Shown here piece by piece: positions 23,600 through 36,279 of a stretch of 64,000 nt of DNA. The stretch comes from Euptelea pleiosperma. Its lineage: Eukaryota; Streptophyta; Magnoliopsida; Ranunculales; Eupteleaceae. Location: assembly GCA_035048495.1 (NCBI GenBank), contig CM068544.1, positions 13,944,138-14,008,137 on the forward strand, in the 5' to 3' direction. Numbering within the stretch: the first letter of the stretch is position 1; each line of letters opens with the position of its first letter. The position numbers were made by a program, and so were the translations under genes. The notes below the pieces were generated by a model. The model saw nothing but the letters and a program-made list of their open reading frames with translations. It did no database searches and was not told the origin of the DNA.

Positions 23600-24258
23600 T
23601 GATATTCGCTCAAAAGTGCTTATTTTAAGCAATTATCCTTTTAGCGTTATTGCATTCTCCTACGTAAAATACTCTATTTACCTACTTTTCTACGTAAGAG
23701 TCTCTTCTGTTGCGTAGAACACACTTTTCTGGACGAAATGGTATATTTGCATGCATTAAACACATTTTCGGAAGTCTAGATATTAAGCCGTTCTGATAAA
23801 GTCTCATTACGCGCTTCTTCTGTCGCAGGAAACCCCGATGGGACGATTCTCAAGACTTGTGGGCCCAAATCGATCATGAAAGCCCATTATCAAAGCTTAA
23901 AAAGCCCACATGCTATGACTAGAAGATATGGGCCAAATATGGGCTGAATAAGAGGACCAAAAAGCCGGCCCAAAGAACGAAGAGAGTAGGAGAGCCAATG
24001 ACCAAGAGACGGACCAAAGCGTTTAAAGCCACATGAGTCAGCAAAGAATGATGGTCGACTCTACTGGAGAAGCGTGAGGATGTCACAGTGAAGACCAGGG
24101 TTCCAGACCCTCCGCCAGTGCTTTTTTCCATTTTTTTTGATACTTTTTCTCTCATTTCTTCTTATTCTCTCTCTCTCTTCATCTCTCGATCCTCGAATCT
24201 ACTGACTTAACCCCAGAACTCCTACCCTTCGGCTCTATCTCATCTCACTTAGCTTTCT

Positions 24259-24308
24259 GACCGTTGGATCTTCCATCGGACCGTTGGATCTTCAATCGGA
24301 CCGTTGGA
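24259..24308 (+). promoter_or_regulatory. MSA-like array, three copies, 20-bp period
   Basis: GACCGTTGGA at 24259, 24279 and 24299, about 350-400 bp upstream of the TATA-like box; the larger distance comes mainly from the poly(A) tract. Confidence 0.6.
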
Positions 24309-24559
24309 TCTCTCTAGATCCGTCGATCTACCAATCTGGGTCCCAATCAAGTCACCATCCATCCGATCGCCTTCAGAATGCCTGTCACATCATCTTGTGA
24401 GACGATGGACATCATCAGTCCATGTGGGCCAGTAGCCGGGCCCATCAGCATCGACCCGCTGTCCGACCAGTTAGTGGACCCCACGAATTTCAAAAATAAT
24501 TTTAATTAAATGGGGGGTCCACTAATTGGGGAGATTCCCCATAGAAAAGTAGGTTTTTA

Positions 24560-24607
<48 letters not shown>

Positions 24608-24630
24608 CTTATTTTTTATTTTTAAAAATC

Positions 24631-24669
24631 CCCTATTTCCATTAATGGAAATAGGGAAGCTTTAAAAGG
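24631..24669 (+). promoter_or_regulatory. Predicted core promoter with 26-bp perfect palindrome
   Basis: 24631-24656 is a perfect 26-bp palindrome (half-site CCCTATTTCCATT), followed by AAG and the TATA-like CTTTAAAAGG (24660-24669). Other LTRs keep the arms but show one or two mismatches. Confidence 0.55.
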
Positions 24670-24816
24670 AGAAGGATAGGGGTTCGTTCGAACCCTAATC
24701 CCTCTCCCCTCTTCTCCTCTCCTTCCCCTAATCTTCTGCCCACGTTTTCGCCTTCTTCTTTCTTCTCTTTTCTTCTTTTTTCTTCTTTTCTTCTTCTTCT
24801 TCCTCCTCCATCTTCG

Positions 24817-25012
24817 CCGGAGTTGCAGGCAGCAACTCCGGCCATCTGGTCCTCGTTCTTCTCCTCCTCTTCTTCTTCTTCTTCTTCTTCTTCTTCTTCT
24901 TCTTCTTCTTCTTCTTCTTCTTCTTTTTTCTCCTTCTCTCCTCTGTCTTCTTCTTCTTGCTGTTCTAGTTTTCGTTTCACGTCCTCACCGGAGTTGCAGG
25001 CTGCAACTCCGG
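24817..25012 (+). repeat. Two leader hairpins in the LTR
   Basis: 24817-24841 has arms CCGGAGTTGC and GCAACTCCGG; 24988-25012 is a perfect 12-bp-arm hairpin with a 1-nt centre. A TTC-rich tract lies between them. Confidence 0.87.
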
Positions 25013-26303
25013 TCGCCATCGCACCTGCGCCTCTTGCAGCACCACGTCTTCACCATAGCACCTCCCTACTGCCTTTCCGTCTCCGCTAGCTCCACCTCTT
25101 CGGCTCTGCGCCTCCTTGCTCCGCCTGCTACCTTTTTGCAACTCCACCACCCACCGTTAGCTTCACCTGCAACTTCCGGCGATCGCCACCACCTGCAACT
25201 CCACCTGGTTGCTGTCCTCCCTTGACAGGCACACCACCTCCAGCCGTGTGTCCACGTTGCTGACCTCCTTAAGCCGGCTCATCCTCCACTAAAGCTTTGA
25301 ACGTTGCTGCAACTCAAACATCTGGGTTCAAGATCCGGTGGTGCACCTCCATCAACACCATTACCGCCTCCTTCACAAACCGAACTCCTCTCTCCACGAG
25401 TGCAACCTTGGCGCCTCCATTGGTGGATCATTCACCTGCACTTCACGGTCTTCACTGATATCTAAAGCCTCCCTGCACGCATCTTCATCACACGGATCAA
25501 AATCTACATGACCAAACGGTGGTGTTCAAAATCAGTGCCGATTTCTGCAAAGCAAGGGCACCACGTGCTCCCTTCAAGACCCAGCACCAGCAGGTGCACC
25601 ATTTTTGATGCCCCTGGACTGGTGCGCCTCACCTACTAGCAGCAGCCCTCACCTTCTCAACCGAACTGCCAATGGCTACCATTTAGCAACCAGTTTTCTC
25701 CACTACTCTCCTGGCCGTGAGTGAACTAAACCAGCATGCCTGCAGCTCCATCAACCATTCGGTTGCTGCCTTGACCATCAATGGTAAGTCTTCTCCCTTA
25801 AGATCTATCTTAATCCTTTTTATCTCTCTAGCTTTTAGGATATTTTCTCACTTTCTTTCTCTCTCTCTAGGCTTATTTTGTTTAAAACTCATTTTCTCTC
25901 TCTATCTTTCTCACTAATTCTTCCTCTTTCTCTCTCTACCTACCTTCATCTATCTAGATTTATTTTCTTCCTCTAAAAACCACTGTCTCTCTCTAGTTCT
26001 CACTTTCTCTCTCTAGTTTGTTTTTTTTTATGCTTTATAATTTAGTTATTTTTACTTGAGTGTAAGAGACATGTTCGATTGAATGAAGTTGATTTGAATA
26101 AAATTATGTCCATTCTCTGCAAATTTTCTGTCATTTTATGTTCATTATTACACTAACCCGACTAATTCCGAGTGCGGATCGACATCCGACACGAGCCACT
26201 ATGCAAAACTGCTCATTTTACAGGTTAAATGTCTCGGATAAATTAAAAATGTGTTGAAGTTAGGGTTTCCGTAACCAACGACGCGGAAAAAACCTTACTT
26301 TCA

Positions 26304-27204
26304 CTTTACGTGTGGTATTGACTGTCTTCTCCAAGATCTGCTTGATCTGACGATTAGAAACCTCCACTTGACCACTAGTCTGCGGGTGATAAGCTAGGGC
26401 AACCTTGTGGGTTACCCCATACTTTTTCATTAATTTCTCGAATATCCTATTGCAGAAATGGGTGCCCCCATCACTAATGATGGCCTTAGGGGCACCGAAT
26501 CGGGCGAAGATGAACTCCTTTAGGAATTTGACCACTACTTTGTGGTCATTGATCTTGGTGGGAATGGCTTCTATCCATTTGGATACATAGTCTACCGCAA
26601 GGAGAATGTACTCAAAACCATAGGAAACGGGAAAGGGGCCCATGAAGTCGATGCCCCAGATGTCAAATATTTCATCGACCTGGATGGGAGTGAGGGGCAT
26701 CATGTTCCTCTGGGAGATGCGGCCTAGATGCTGGCAATTAGGACAGGTTTTACAGTAGATATGGGCATCTTTAAATAGTGTAGGCCAGTAGAATCCGCAT
26801 TGCAGCACTTTTTCTGCAGTCTTCTTAGTGCTGAAATGACCACCACAAGGTTGGTCATGACATGAGGACAAGATATTGAGTTGGTCCGACTCAGGTACAC
26901 AGAGACGAATGATCTGGTCAGGACAGTATTTATATAAATAAGGGTCATCCCAAGAGTAGTACTTAACTCTTGCTAGGAATTGGCTTTTGTCCTGTTTTGA
27001 CCAGTGTGAAGGCATTTCTTCGGTGACAAGGTAGTTGACAATGTCAGCATACCATGGATGAACGGAGATGGCGAACAGTTGTTCATCTGGAAAGGTTTCA
27101 GGGATGGGCTGGGTGTCGAAGGATGACTCTAAAGTCAGTCTAGACAAGTGATCAGCCACTACATTCTCAGTTCCTTTCTTATCCTTAATCTCGAGGTCGA
27201 ATTC
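26304..27204 (-). pseudogene. Integrase N-terminal and core, copy 1
   Basis: Continues the pol frame after a stop at 27205. Counting from the GTG codon at 27159: zinc-binding H101, H108, C139, C142 (HHCC), then the catalytic triad D171 ([10 protein letters not shown]), D230 (ISDGGTHF) and E266 (SGQVEVSNR). The spacing of 35 residues between the last two is the normal DDx35E. All catalytic residues are present. The frame is cut after the NTTRK segment by the LTR at 23600-26303. Confidence 0.92.
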
Positions 27205-28489
27205 CTACAGTAAGAGAATCCATCGAATTAATTGAGGCTTGGTTTCCTTTTTCGACATGAGATAACGAAGGGCTGCATGATCAGTGTACACTACCACCTT
27301 AGTGGCTAAGAGGTACTGACGGAATTTATCAAGGGCGAAGACTACCGCCAGGAGTTCTTTCTCAGTGGTGGAGTAATTCATTTGGGCAGAGTTAAGAGTT
27401 TTGCTCGCGTAGTAGATCACATGGGATCGTTTGTCAATTCTCTGCCCTAGAACAGCGCCTAACGCGTAGTCAGAAGCATCGCACATTACCTCAAAAGGTA
27501 GAGTCCAATCCGGGGGACGGATAATGGGCGCAGTAGTGAGCTCAGATTTGAGACGCTCAAATGCCTTGACACAGTCAGCATTAAAGTCGAAAGGACTATC
27601 TTTAGCTAGAAGATGGGACAGAGGTCGAGCGATTTGAGAGAAGTCCTTGATGAATCGCCTATAGAATCCTCCGTGTCCCAAAAAGGACCGGATGTCACGC
27701 ACAGACTTAGGAGTAGGCAAGGTTGAGATGATGTCGATTTTAGCTTTGTCGACCTCAATGCCCTGATGGGAAATGACATGTCCCAGAACAATGCCCTTCG
27801 TCACCATGAAGTGGCATTTCTCCCAATTGAGGACAAGTTGCTTGTCCTGACAGCGTTGAAGTACAAGCCCTAGATGGTTCAGACAGTCATCAAAGGATGA
27901 CCCGAAGACTGAGAAGTCGTCCATAAAGACTTCGAGGAATTTTTCCACCATGTCAGAGAATATGCTCATCATACACCTTTGAAAGGTCGCGGGTGCATTG
28001 CAGAGGCCAAAGGGCATGCGCTTGTAGGCAAAAGTGCCAAAGGGACAGGTGAAAGTTGTCTTCTCGTGATCCTCAAGGGCGATGGGTATTTGATTATACC
28101 CTGAGTAACCATCGAGGAAGCAGTAATAGGAGTGACCTGCTAGTCTCTCCAACATTTGGTCTATGAAGGGTAAAGGAAAATGGTCCTTCCTAGTGTTGGT
28201 GTTGAGTCGTCGGTAATCGATGCAGACTCTCCACCCTTTCTTCAGGCGCTGGGTGACCATTTCCTTGTTCTCATTTTCCACAACTGTGAATCCTGCCTTT
28301 TTAGGGACGACATGAATAGGACTCACCCATTTGCTATCGGAGATGGGATAAATGATACTCGCATCTAACAGTTTAAGGACCTCATCCCGGACTACATCCT
28401 TCAAGACGGGGTTCAACCTCCTCTGGTGTTCTCGAGAGGTTTTGGATTCATCCTCGAGATAGATGTGATGTTGGCACACCGAGGGGTCT
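27205..28489 (-). pseudogene. Reverse transcriptase and RNase H, copy 1
   Basis: Reverse transcriptase makes cDNA from the element RNA, and RNase H removes the RNA strand. From the insertion junction the frame shows [27 protein letters not shown] and the catalytic FMDD (aspartates coded at 27916-27921), then the RNase H domain with candidate acidic residues in [21 protein letters not shown] and YTDHAALRY. All expected blocks are present. A stop (TAG, 27205-27207) lies just after RNase H where copy 2 has Gln. The 5' side joins the 6.5-kb insertion at 28490. Confidence 0.93.
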
Positions 28490-29879
28490 TGTAATGACCC
28501 AGATTTTCGGGTCGACTTTTCGGGTTCTTTTCGAGGTATTCGGGTCCCCTTCTAGGATTTCGGACCCGTTTTTGAGCATTTTTCCTCGAGTTATGAGTCC
28601 TACTGCGTGACTCTAGGGGGTCCTTGGTTGTTGGAATTCTCCAATGACAACAACTTCCACTTCTCTGGACACCTTGAAAGCGTTGCAACATGTTCCAGGT
28701 TTCATTTTGGATAATATAACCCTAAACCAGGTGTTTGATACACAATCTTAGCTTAATCTCACCGTGCCTTCGATAATGGAGTTTCACCCGACTTGCCATT
28801 CGAAGAGGACAGAATGCTCTTCACATCCGTACGGTTGGATTTTTGAGAGTCACGACCTATCACACGTTATAAACGAAATGCTATTGGGTGTGTCGTAGGT
28901 TGGTGTACTCGTCATACACCATAGCAATGCAATGATGAAATCTCAACTACTCCTACCTACCACACCCTATGTTGCGACATGTGTCGAAATAATTCATAGG
29001 ATGGCGACACATGTCAAACAATTCTTTTAAACAAATGACTAATGTGTCCAAGTCTAGTGAAAGGACAAACTTACCCTTTTCAATATTACCATTATGCCAT
29101 CCTAGGGAACAAATATAAATTGAAAGAGTGGCTTGTGTGGGAAGCAATTGGAAAATGGTATGAAAGGGAGAGTGACTCTCGTGGGAGCAAGGAAACAACT
29201 CATCTTTGTCATTCCCTTAAACCCTCTCTAAAGATCTCTCTCCTCTCTCCATCTCTCAAACAATTGAGCTCACAGGTGAGTATGTTGTTCTCCCCTCTTC
29301 CCACTCCGTGCTGAACCCTTAATGGCAGCAGCTTGAGAACTAGCGAAAGTCGTGGAGTAAGAAGGAGCACCACGCCTTGGTGAGGAAAAGCTCCACCACA
29401 AGGTAAATGGCATCTCCTTCTTCCCTTGCCCTCCTTTTCTTACATTTTTCTTCATCAGGTCTTCTTTATGCAACTGTGGTTACACCCCGTTTCAGTTTGT
29501 AGCATTCTTTGTATTTTGTTTAAATTCCATCCTTGTTAAACTTGAAGTTCTTTTCTTTTTCCCGATTTGGATGATGGTTTCTAGTCTAGATTTGCTAAGT
29601 TTTTATGGTTTAAATTAGGTCCTAAAGTAACAGTCCCTGTTTTGGACGTTTCACCATTTTCATAGGATTTAGTGTCCTTTTTCCTCCACTAGAAAGGTGC
29701 TGGGATTGAAGGGTATTGAGAGGGGTCTAATGGGTCTGTAAGAAGGTAGTTTGGACCTCTAGGGTCGTGGATTTGGGTTAGGAGTAGAGCTCTTTGTTGC
29801 TGGACCTGCAACTTTTCTTGCAACAGGGCAGCACCTCTATTTTAATGAAAAGAGTGAAAAACAAAGTGCAGATTTCAAT

Positions 29880-31400
29880 GGTTGGTGTAGGTATGGTTTT
29901 GGTGGGTCCACTTGGAAGTCGTGGAGCCCATCATAGGGTGTTTAACATGTATGGGGCGGTGCCCCTATTGTGGTTCAATGTTTGAATCAAAACAAGGGAA
30001 ATGTCCCTATTTGAGGAAAGAGAAAAATATAATAAAATGAAAAGGTTGAGAAAATGATTTTTAGTGGTTAGGCCATCAATCCAACAGCCACAAATCACCA
30101 AGAAACTGAATTAGTATGTGGGTCCATCAATTGGTGGACCACTTGTGATCACCAACCAAAGTTGATTTTGGTGTGTTGGGCCCATCAAGTGATGGACCAC
30201 CCTGAGACCATCACCATCTTGTTCAACAATTGTTCTACCGAACCCCGGGTCACCTTTTCCAACCGACCCGACCATACATCCAGCCATGGCATTATCTAGG
30301 TTCGTAGGTTCATCTAGGATATGGCTTAATGTCCATGCAGCCCTATTCCTACCCCGTGCAGCTTTCCTTATGGACTTATAGCTATCCACCGTTTCAGTCC
30401 ATCATTAGGCCATTGTCGTGTTTCCCACGTACGTCTCCAACTCACCATCCCTTGCGCCGGCTGACACTTTCATGGTCTTCGCCAACACATGTGGCCAGCA
30501 GCATCCCACCTTTCCAATACACCCTATATATCCCTTCTCCTCATCCTTGTAGCCTTCTATTCCCTTGCACCACCTGCTGCCCATGCAGCTTCACTGCCAG
30601 CCCACTCCATCACGCCTTACCCTCTCACAACCTCATTTGATTCCCTACCAATCCCATCAAGCCGTCACACATGCACTCCCATTGCTGTCCAATCCTCACC
30701 ATTAAGATTAACCCTCTAGGGTGATCTTCGATCCAGCGGTTGATGAAGGGCATCAACCAAGCCGATTGTGGTTCCTAAGTTCACCTAGGAATTGGTCCAA
30801 CATCCATGTGATAAGTATCCTCCACGAATGTGCCACGGGACTTGCTGTTTTGGTAGATCCCACCTAATAGAGGTGTGTATGGGGTACGGTGTTTGTGGGT
30901 CCATTTGGTAGTTGTGGGACCCACCCTTGTAACATGTCATGCGTGGGGCCAAAACAAGGGCGGCCCCATATGGAAAATATGTAATGAAGTTACAAATATA
31001 TATATAATAAAACAAAGGATTAGTTGCTTTAAAGAATAAAATAATGTCAATCAATGTTTTATAATAATAAATTAATGTTAGTTGTTAATTATGAAAATAT
31101 TAGATATTAATAATGGTTATTGTTTTCTTGGACTTACATAAGGATTAGTGGTCTTCTTGATTTTGATCATGATGTTCATTAAATCCCATGGTTAAAATCA
31201 GTCCATGCAAATGACCTCGATCCAATGGTTAGAATTGACCCCAAATAAAGTTGATTTTTGTGTATCAACAACCAACCACCAACTCAATGGCCAGAAATCA
31301 TCATCTTGGCCGATTTTGATATGCGGTCCATCAAGTAATGGACCATCCATCAAGTAATGAGAGCTAATTATTTTGTGGTAGATTATAGTTAATAATGATG
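29880..31400. repeat. Degenerate direct duplication, about 1 kb apart
   Basis: 29885-30005 (GGTGGGTCCACTTGGAAGTCGTGG .. AAAACAAGGG, shown in part) resembles 30875-30962. 30119-30205 (CCATCAAGTGATGGACC) resembles 31225-31360 (CCATCAAGTAATGGACC). The order is kept, so this looks like an old internal duplication of the 6.5-kb insertion. Confidence 0.5.
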
Positions 31401-32715
31401 TCAATCCGACGATTAGAATCAGTCCATGGAAATGTCTTCAATCTCACCGTTGAAATCAAGCCATACGCGTCACCTCAATCCAACGGTCAGATCACCACCT
31501 TGGCCGATGACCGCCTACTAGCCAATCTTCTCGGCAGCACCTCCACCCTACACCAGCTGATCATACCGATCAGTCCATGGCCCTATTCTGTCCACATATA
31601 TGGCAGTGACACTGAACACCCCTCACTCAACTCCTTCTAACCCGCTGGAGGACACGACCTTCCTATGCATGATGGCAAGTGACACGTGCCTACCTACAAC
31701 CACCAGTAGGCCTAGCTTTGAGCCGACATCACCTCCACATTGGCCCAAGCATGACCAACGACTCCGGACCGTCGGATGTACCTGCAACTTAGCCATTAGA
31801 ATGAATTTGATCATTCGAGGGTTGGATAGCATTGACTAGGATTATCCCATATTCGTGGGACTACCTATGCATAGACCAACTCACTTCTTCAATTTGGTGC
31901 TCGACACCGCCAAATGCTCTCAAAACTCCAAGTTTCCAACACGTGCATACAAATGCACCAAGTGTTACCAACTTGCTGCCATGAGCTTACTCCCTACCTG
32001 TAGATGAGGACGTTTGGAGGAGTAGAAGACCAGCAGTAGCTCACCTCCGGAACACAGTCTGGCTGGCGTCCCACGTGGCACGCCCTTGGAGACTCACACA
32101 CGTGCGTCTTAAACCTGCCACCAACTTTTCCTCCTCATTCAGCCTCCTCCCAAGTGTCCAGCCGCAGTCCAGCACTAAGTAACTCATTGCTGGATCATAC
32201 TTGCATTCCACACACAACTGCACGTGGATGATATCAAGCAAATGTAAGAATGAAGTGGCATTAGTACTTGAATAAAACATTTAAAAATAAATGACTAACT
32301 TAATTTAGGAATATGTGACAAAGTAAAATGGTGGAGGTTAGTCAACCAAAATAAATGAGTTGGAGTGAATGTTGACAACGTTAGTTTCATCACATACATA
32401 ATACAATACATACACAAAGGACAAAGAGTATATTATAATGACATGAATAAATGAGGTTGCTAAAATAATAAAAGAAATGAGTTGGGAATGATTTAACTAA
32501 TAGAGGATATTGAGAGATATGTTGGTGACTACCTTATCACTTGCTCATATAATAGTCATGTATGTATAAAGATAAGGTATATAAGTATAAAGACAAAAAT
32601 ACATACATGTATAAAGATAAAGTCAAACAGCATACAAGTATAGAATAACAAAACAAAACAAAGTGGGGGTGGGAAAAGATAATAACGAAGACGATATCAA
32701 ACAACAATGTTGAAC

Positions 32716-32716
32716 A

Positions 32717-32757
<41 letters not shown>
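32716..32757. repeat. (AAT)n microsatellite
   Basis: About 13 ATA/AAT units in a row, followed by short TAAA repeats. Confidence 0.95.
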
Positions 32758-34027
32758 GTAAATAAATAAATAGATTATGATAATAATTGGTCGATTAGGC
32801 TAGAGCGTTGTTAAGCGTGATCGAGTCGTCATATGATGATGAATTGTAAGCACATGCATCATTGGCAGAATTGCTAAATGCGAATTTTATAATCACTGCC
32901 AATAGTAGTTAAGGCGTCGAAGTTTTTGAAGATCATAGACCCAATCGTGGTTAGGGCCGTTCGTCGATAATTCCAACCAAAATGTTAAACTTGTATTAAT
33001 ATCAAGGGAAATAATCGTGATCATGATCCCGTACAAATTAGAAATCGAAGGTCCGCATAGCAACGATAGACAATTTTCCGAGCCACCAATTAGGATGCGG
33101 TTTTGTCGAACTTTTACCTGAGATCGAATTTATCGGACTTTAACCGAGCGACGGAGTTTTGAACTATCCGCATTTTTATTGGCATGTCAGTTTAACTCAC
33201 TCACCTTTTTGTAAGCCGTCGAAGCCCGATCGATTTGGCCGACTTAGACAAGATTAACTAAATTCGTCAGGTTGCTTATTTAGGGTTTCCCCTGTGTAGG
33301 ATAGAACTTCACGAACTCTGATTACTGATCTGAGTCAGATTAATCGAACAGGGATTGACCATTGTCTAACCATTCTAATTGAGATTAGGGTTCCTGAAGA
33401 GTCTAGGCCAGAACTAAAGTTAGTTTAAGAGACCTCGTTTTGTCGATTATGTTTTTATCACTTTAAGCTCTCCTAATTTCTCAATCTTAAACTATTTTAG
33501 GGCGTCGGCATACGACCTCAAAGCAGAAGCGATAAAAGAAGAAAAATTAGAGCGTTTAACTGTAAGTGGCTTCCCTTCTCCTTCGTGCCTTGTATTAGGC
33601 ATTTCTTAGAACCAAAACTACTTTATTGAAAATGTTCTTCAAATGAAATGCTTTAAATTGCACATCCGATTTGTTTTATGCATTATGATTATATATCTCT
33701 ATACTTGCATATTTTGAAATGTTAGGATTGTTGCATGACTCGAGGAATCTTTGGGATTTAAACGACACCGAGCATGTAATAAGATAATCATGATTTTCTT
33801 TGTGTGATCACCGGACACTAGAGATATATGATCGCCCGATGGGCATTAGACGCGGGTGTAGGTGGGCAGCCGCACCGGATGAGCTTTGGATCCTTAGTAA
33901 ATTTGCAGTCGTCGAACGTTTGACCAGCGGTGAAATTGGTTACGGGACAGACTCCAGCCGGTGAACTTGGGAGCTATGTATATAGGTACTGATGAGTTGG
34001 ATATGAGATGATGGATTGATTTGGAAA

Positions 34028-34127
34028 GATACCCAGGCTGGGGTGATGAGAAAACCAGTCAGATACTACGCTGGGGTGGTGAGAAAACCAGCAGATACCT
34101 TGGCTGAGGTGGTGAGAAAATCAGTCG
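34028..34127. repeat. Minisatellite, three units of 32-34 bp
   Basis: Units at 34028-34061, 34062-34093 and 34094-34127 share GATAC..GGCTGGGGTGGTGAG and AAAACCAG with small changes. Confidence 0.85.
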
Positions 34128-34978
34128 GTATTTCTAGTGGTCCAAATAAACTTGTGGGACCGGGTCCCGATTTATAAAGCGGAAAGATGAAAGATCATGA
34201 AAAAGAATCGGATATATACTGCATGCTATAGGTAGACTCATGAATAACGCCCGGTATGGGCTGGGAGGTTACGACTTGGGCCTGCCACTATTATTGATTT
34301 ATGAACTGCAAACTCATGCATCCATGACACTATTATTCTTGCTTTGTTTCAAATACATGATGTTCATTATATTTCTAACTTTAGTTCTTTTATAATTATG
34401 CATGCCTTTATATCGTGGCCAAAATGATTTGCCCGAGTTTTGATTTATAAAATATTTTATCCCCTGACATGTTGTAGAAGTTGGGCACACTTACGAGCTT
34501 TTTCATAAAAGCTCATCCACTTACAGTTCCTTGCAGAGAAAATCTCAAGAGTTATCTAGACCGATTTTGGAATGATGTCCAGACGCGATGGAGCATGTTG
34601 ATTTCGATATTATGATCGAGTAGGTAGTTATCTTTAGATTATTCAATTTTCTTGTTTGCCTATAAATATGTATCAATTGATATTACAACCTTTCTATAGT
34701 ATTGTATCATGATAACACTTGAGAAATATATTGGCAATAGTTAGCTTCGTTATAACTTATTCAGTTCTTCATGTTAAATGAAATGGAATAGGTATAGATG
34801 TATAGCTAGGTAGCTTCGCGCTTCCGCATTCAAAAAAAAAAATTTCCCTAGAATGTCATAACTGGGTTAGATGAGAGAGTGAGAAAGCCTTGCGCGCCTT
34901 GAATTCAAGCGTTGGATTTAGGACACGCGGCGCACACCTCGGGATTTGTGTAGTTGAAATCCGGGGCGTGATAGGTCT

Positions 34979-36267
34979 ATGCCTCGAATATCATCTATAG
35001 TCCAACCTATCGCAGATTTGTGCTCGTTGAGCAGCTCGAGAAGTTTCTTACGTTCACTCTCAGACAAAGCGGAAGCAATAATGACAGGGTAGGTTTCCTT
35101 AGGACCAAGATAGGCATAAGAAAGATCTGTGGGAAGAGGCTTAAGCTCCAATATTGGAGCAGATGAAGTAGAAATAGGTGTCACAGAAGACACGGATTGA
35201 AGAGGTTTGACTTCAGTAGGTAAAGGAATGATGGGTTCTCTGGCCATGGTTATCAGAGGCTCGAACTCGATGAGTGGAGCGGGGATCTCTATCAGTGGAG
35301 TAGTCTCCAAAAGATCATTGAGATCGAAAATAGCTGATTCTGTTGCAAAGTCAGCTCCAAAGTGTTCTAGACACTGCTTAAGAATATCTTCGGTGGAGTC
35401 CGGGATTAGACTCTCAACGGCACACATTTCATCGGCCACATCGCGATCGGCATCTTGTTGCATTAGACGAAAGATATTGACCTCAGCTTTGAGGTTTCCG
35501 AAAGCAATGGACATGTTTCCGTCTCGGCAACCGATGTGTGCGTTCGCGGTGGCAAGGAATGGACGGCCTAAGATGACCGGAATGTGGTTATCCTGACACG
35601 GCTCGGTGTCGAGAATGATAAAGTCCACAGGATAATAAAAGTCAGCGACTTTTACTAGGACATCTTCAATGATTCCTCTTGGAATCTTGATGGACTGATC
35701 AGCCAATTTCAGGGTGACATTGGTAGGCTTCATATCTTTCAGTCCTAACTGCTGATATACCGAGAATGGTATGAGGTTGACGCTAGCCCCTAAATCTAGC
35801 AAGGCAGTGCAGCTAAAGTTGTCACCAATTTCACATTGGACAGTTGGGCTACCTGGATCCTTGTGTTTGATCACACTGTTGCGTTGAATGAACGCGGTAG
35901 CTTTTTCGGCCAAGAAGGCAGCTTTGGGTACATGCGTACGCCGCTTAACTGTGCACAAGTCCTTGAGGAATTTGGCATAGGAGGGGATTTGCTTGATAGC
36001 AGAAAGGAATGGGATATTGATCTGGACGTCTTTAAAGACGTCTAAGATCTCTGAGAATTGCTGATCCCACTTATCTTGGACAAGTCTGTCCGGGAAGGGA
36101 GGCTTTACTCGACAAATGGATTTGTCTTTAGCCTTCGATTTCTGCACAGGGATATGAGATGTTGGTGCAGAGGTGGAAGAAGCAGAGGTAGGATTAGGAC
36201 TAGTTTCCTCTGTGCGAGTGATGGGTGCTGGAGATGGCACCGGTGGTGGTTGGACTCCCATGTCCAC
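34979..36267 (-). pseudogene. Aspartic protease and pol N-terminus, copy 1
   Basis: The retroelement protease cleaves the gag-pol polyprotein. The frame includes a Pro/Ser-rich linker, the segment VQINIPFLSAIKQIPSYAKF common to Athila-type elements, the active-site motif LLDLGASVNLIP (Asp coded at 35794-35796), and ILGRPFLAT. DLGA in place of DTGA is usual in this plant lineage. It is in the same frame as gag upstream, but a stop at 36280-36282 separates them. It ends at the GGTCT target site of the 6.5-kb insertion, after which reverse transcriptase resumes at 28489. Confidence 0.9.
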
Positions 36268-36279
36268 AGTTTTTCCAGA

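Larger units (their letters stand above)
23600..26303 (+). mobile_element. Solo LTR nested in integrase, opposite orientation
   Basis: Begins TGATATTCGCTC, ends CCTTACTTTCA, with a perfect CTTTA duplication (23595-23599 and 26304-26308). It lies opposite to the host element and interrupts the integrase frame. The uninterrupted sequence is present in copy 2 near 44735, which confirms the boundaries. It contains three MSA units (24259-24308), the cleanest palindrome/TATA block, a 46-bp poly(A) tract (about 24561-24605) and two hairpins. Confidence 0.96.
28490..34973 (+). mobile_element. 6.5-kb LTR-like insertion in pol, probably a very long solo LTR
   Basis: Starts TGTAATGACCCAGATTTTCG and ends ATCCGGGGCGTGATA, flanked by a perfect GGTCT duplication (28485-28489 and 34974-34978). 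The uninterrupted site is seen in copy 2 near 46866. The termini resemble Tekay/Del-type gypsy LTRs (..GGGGCGTGACA), with a C-to-T change at the last CA. No second copy of either terminus, no primer site and no pol or gag frame lies inside, so it reads as one long LTR without an internal region. Internally it has degenerate direct repeats about 1 kb apart, a 34-bp minisatellite and an AAT microsatellite. A non-autonomous element of another class is the alternative. Confidence 0.65.

Noticed and set aside
30329..32280. Several 70-100-codon frames inside the 6.5-kb insertion
   Set aside because: No motif, no conserved start, overlapping on both strands, and located inside a TE insertion.
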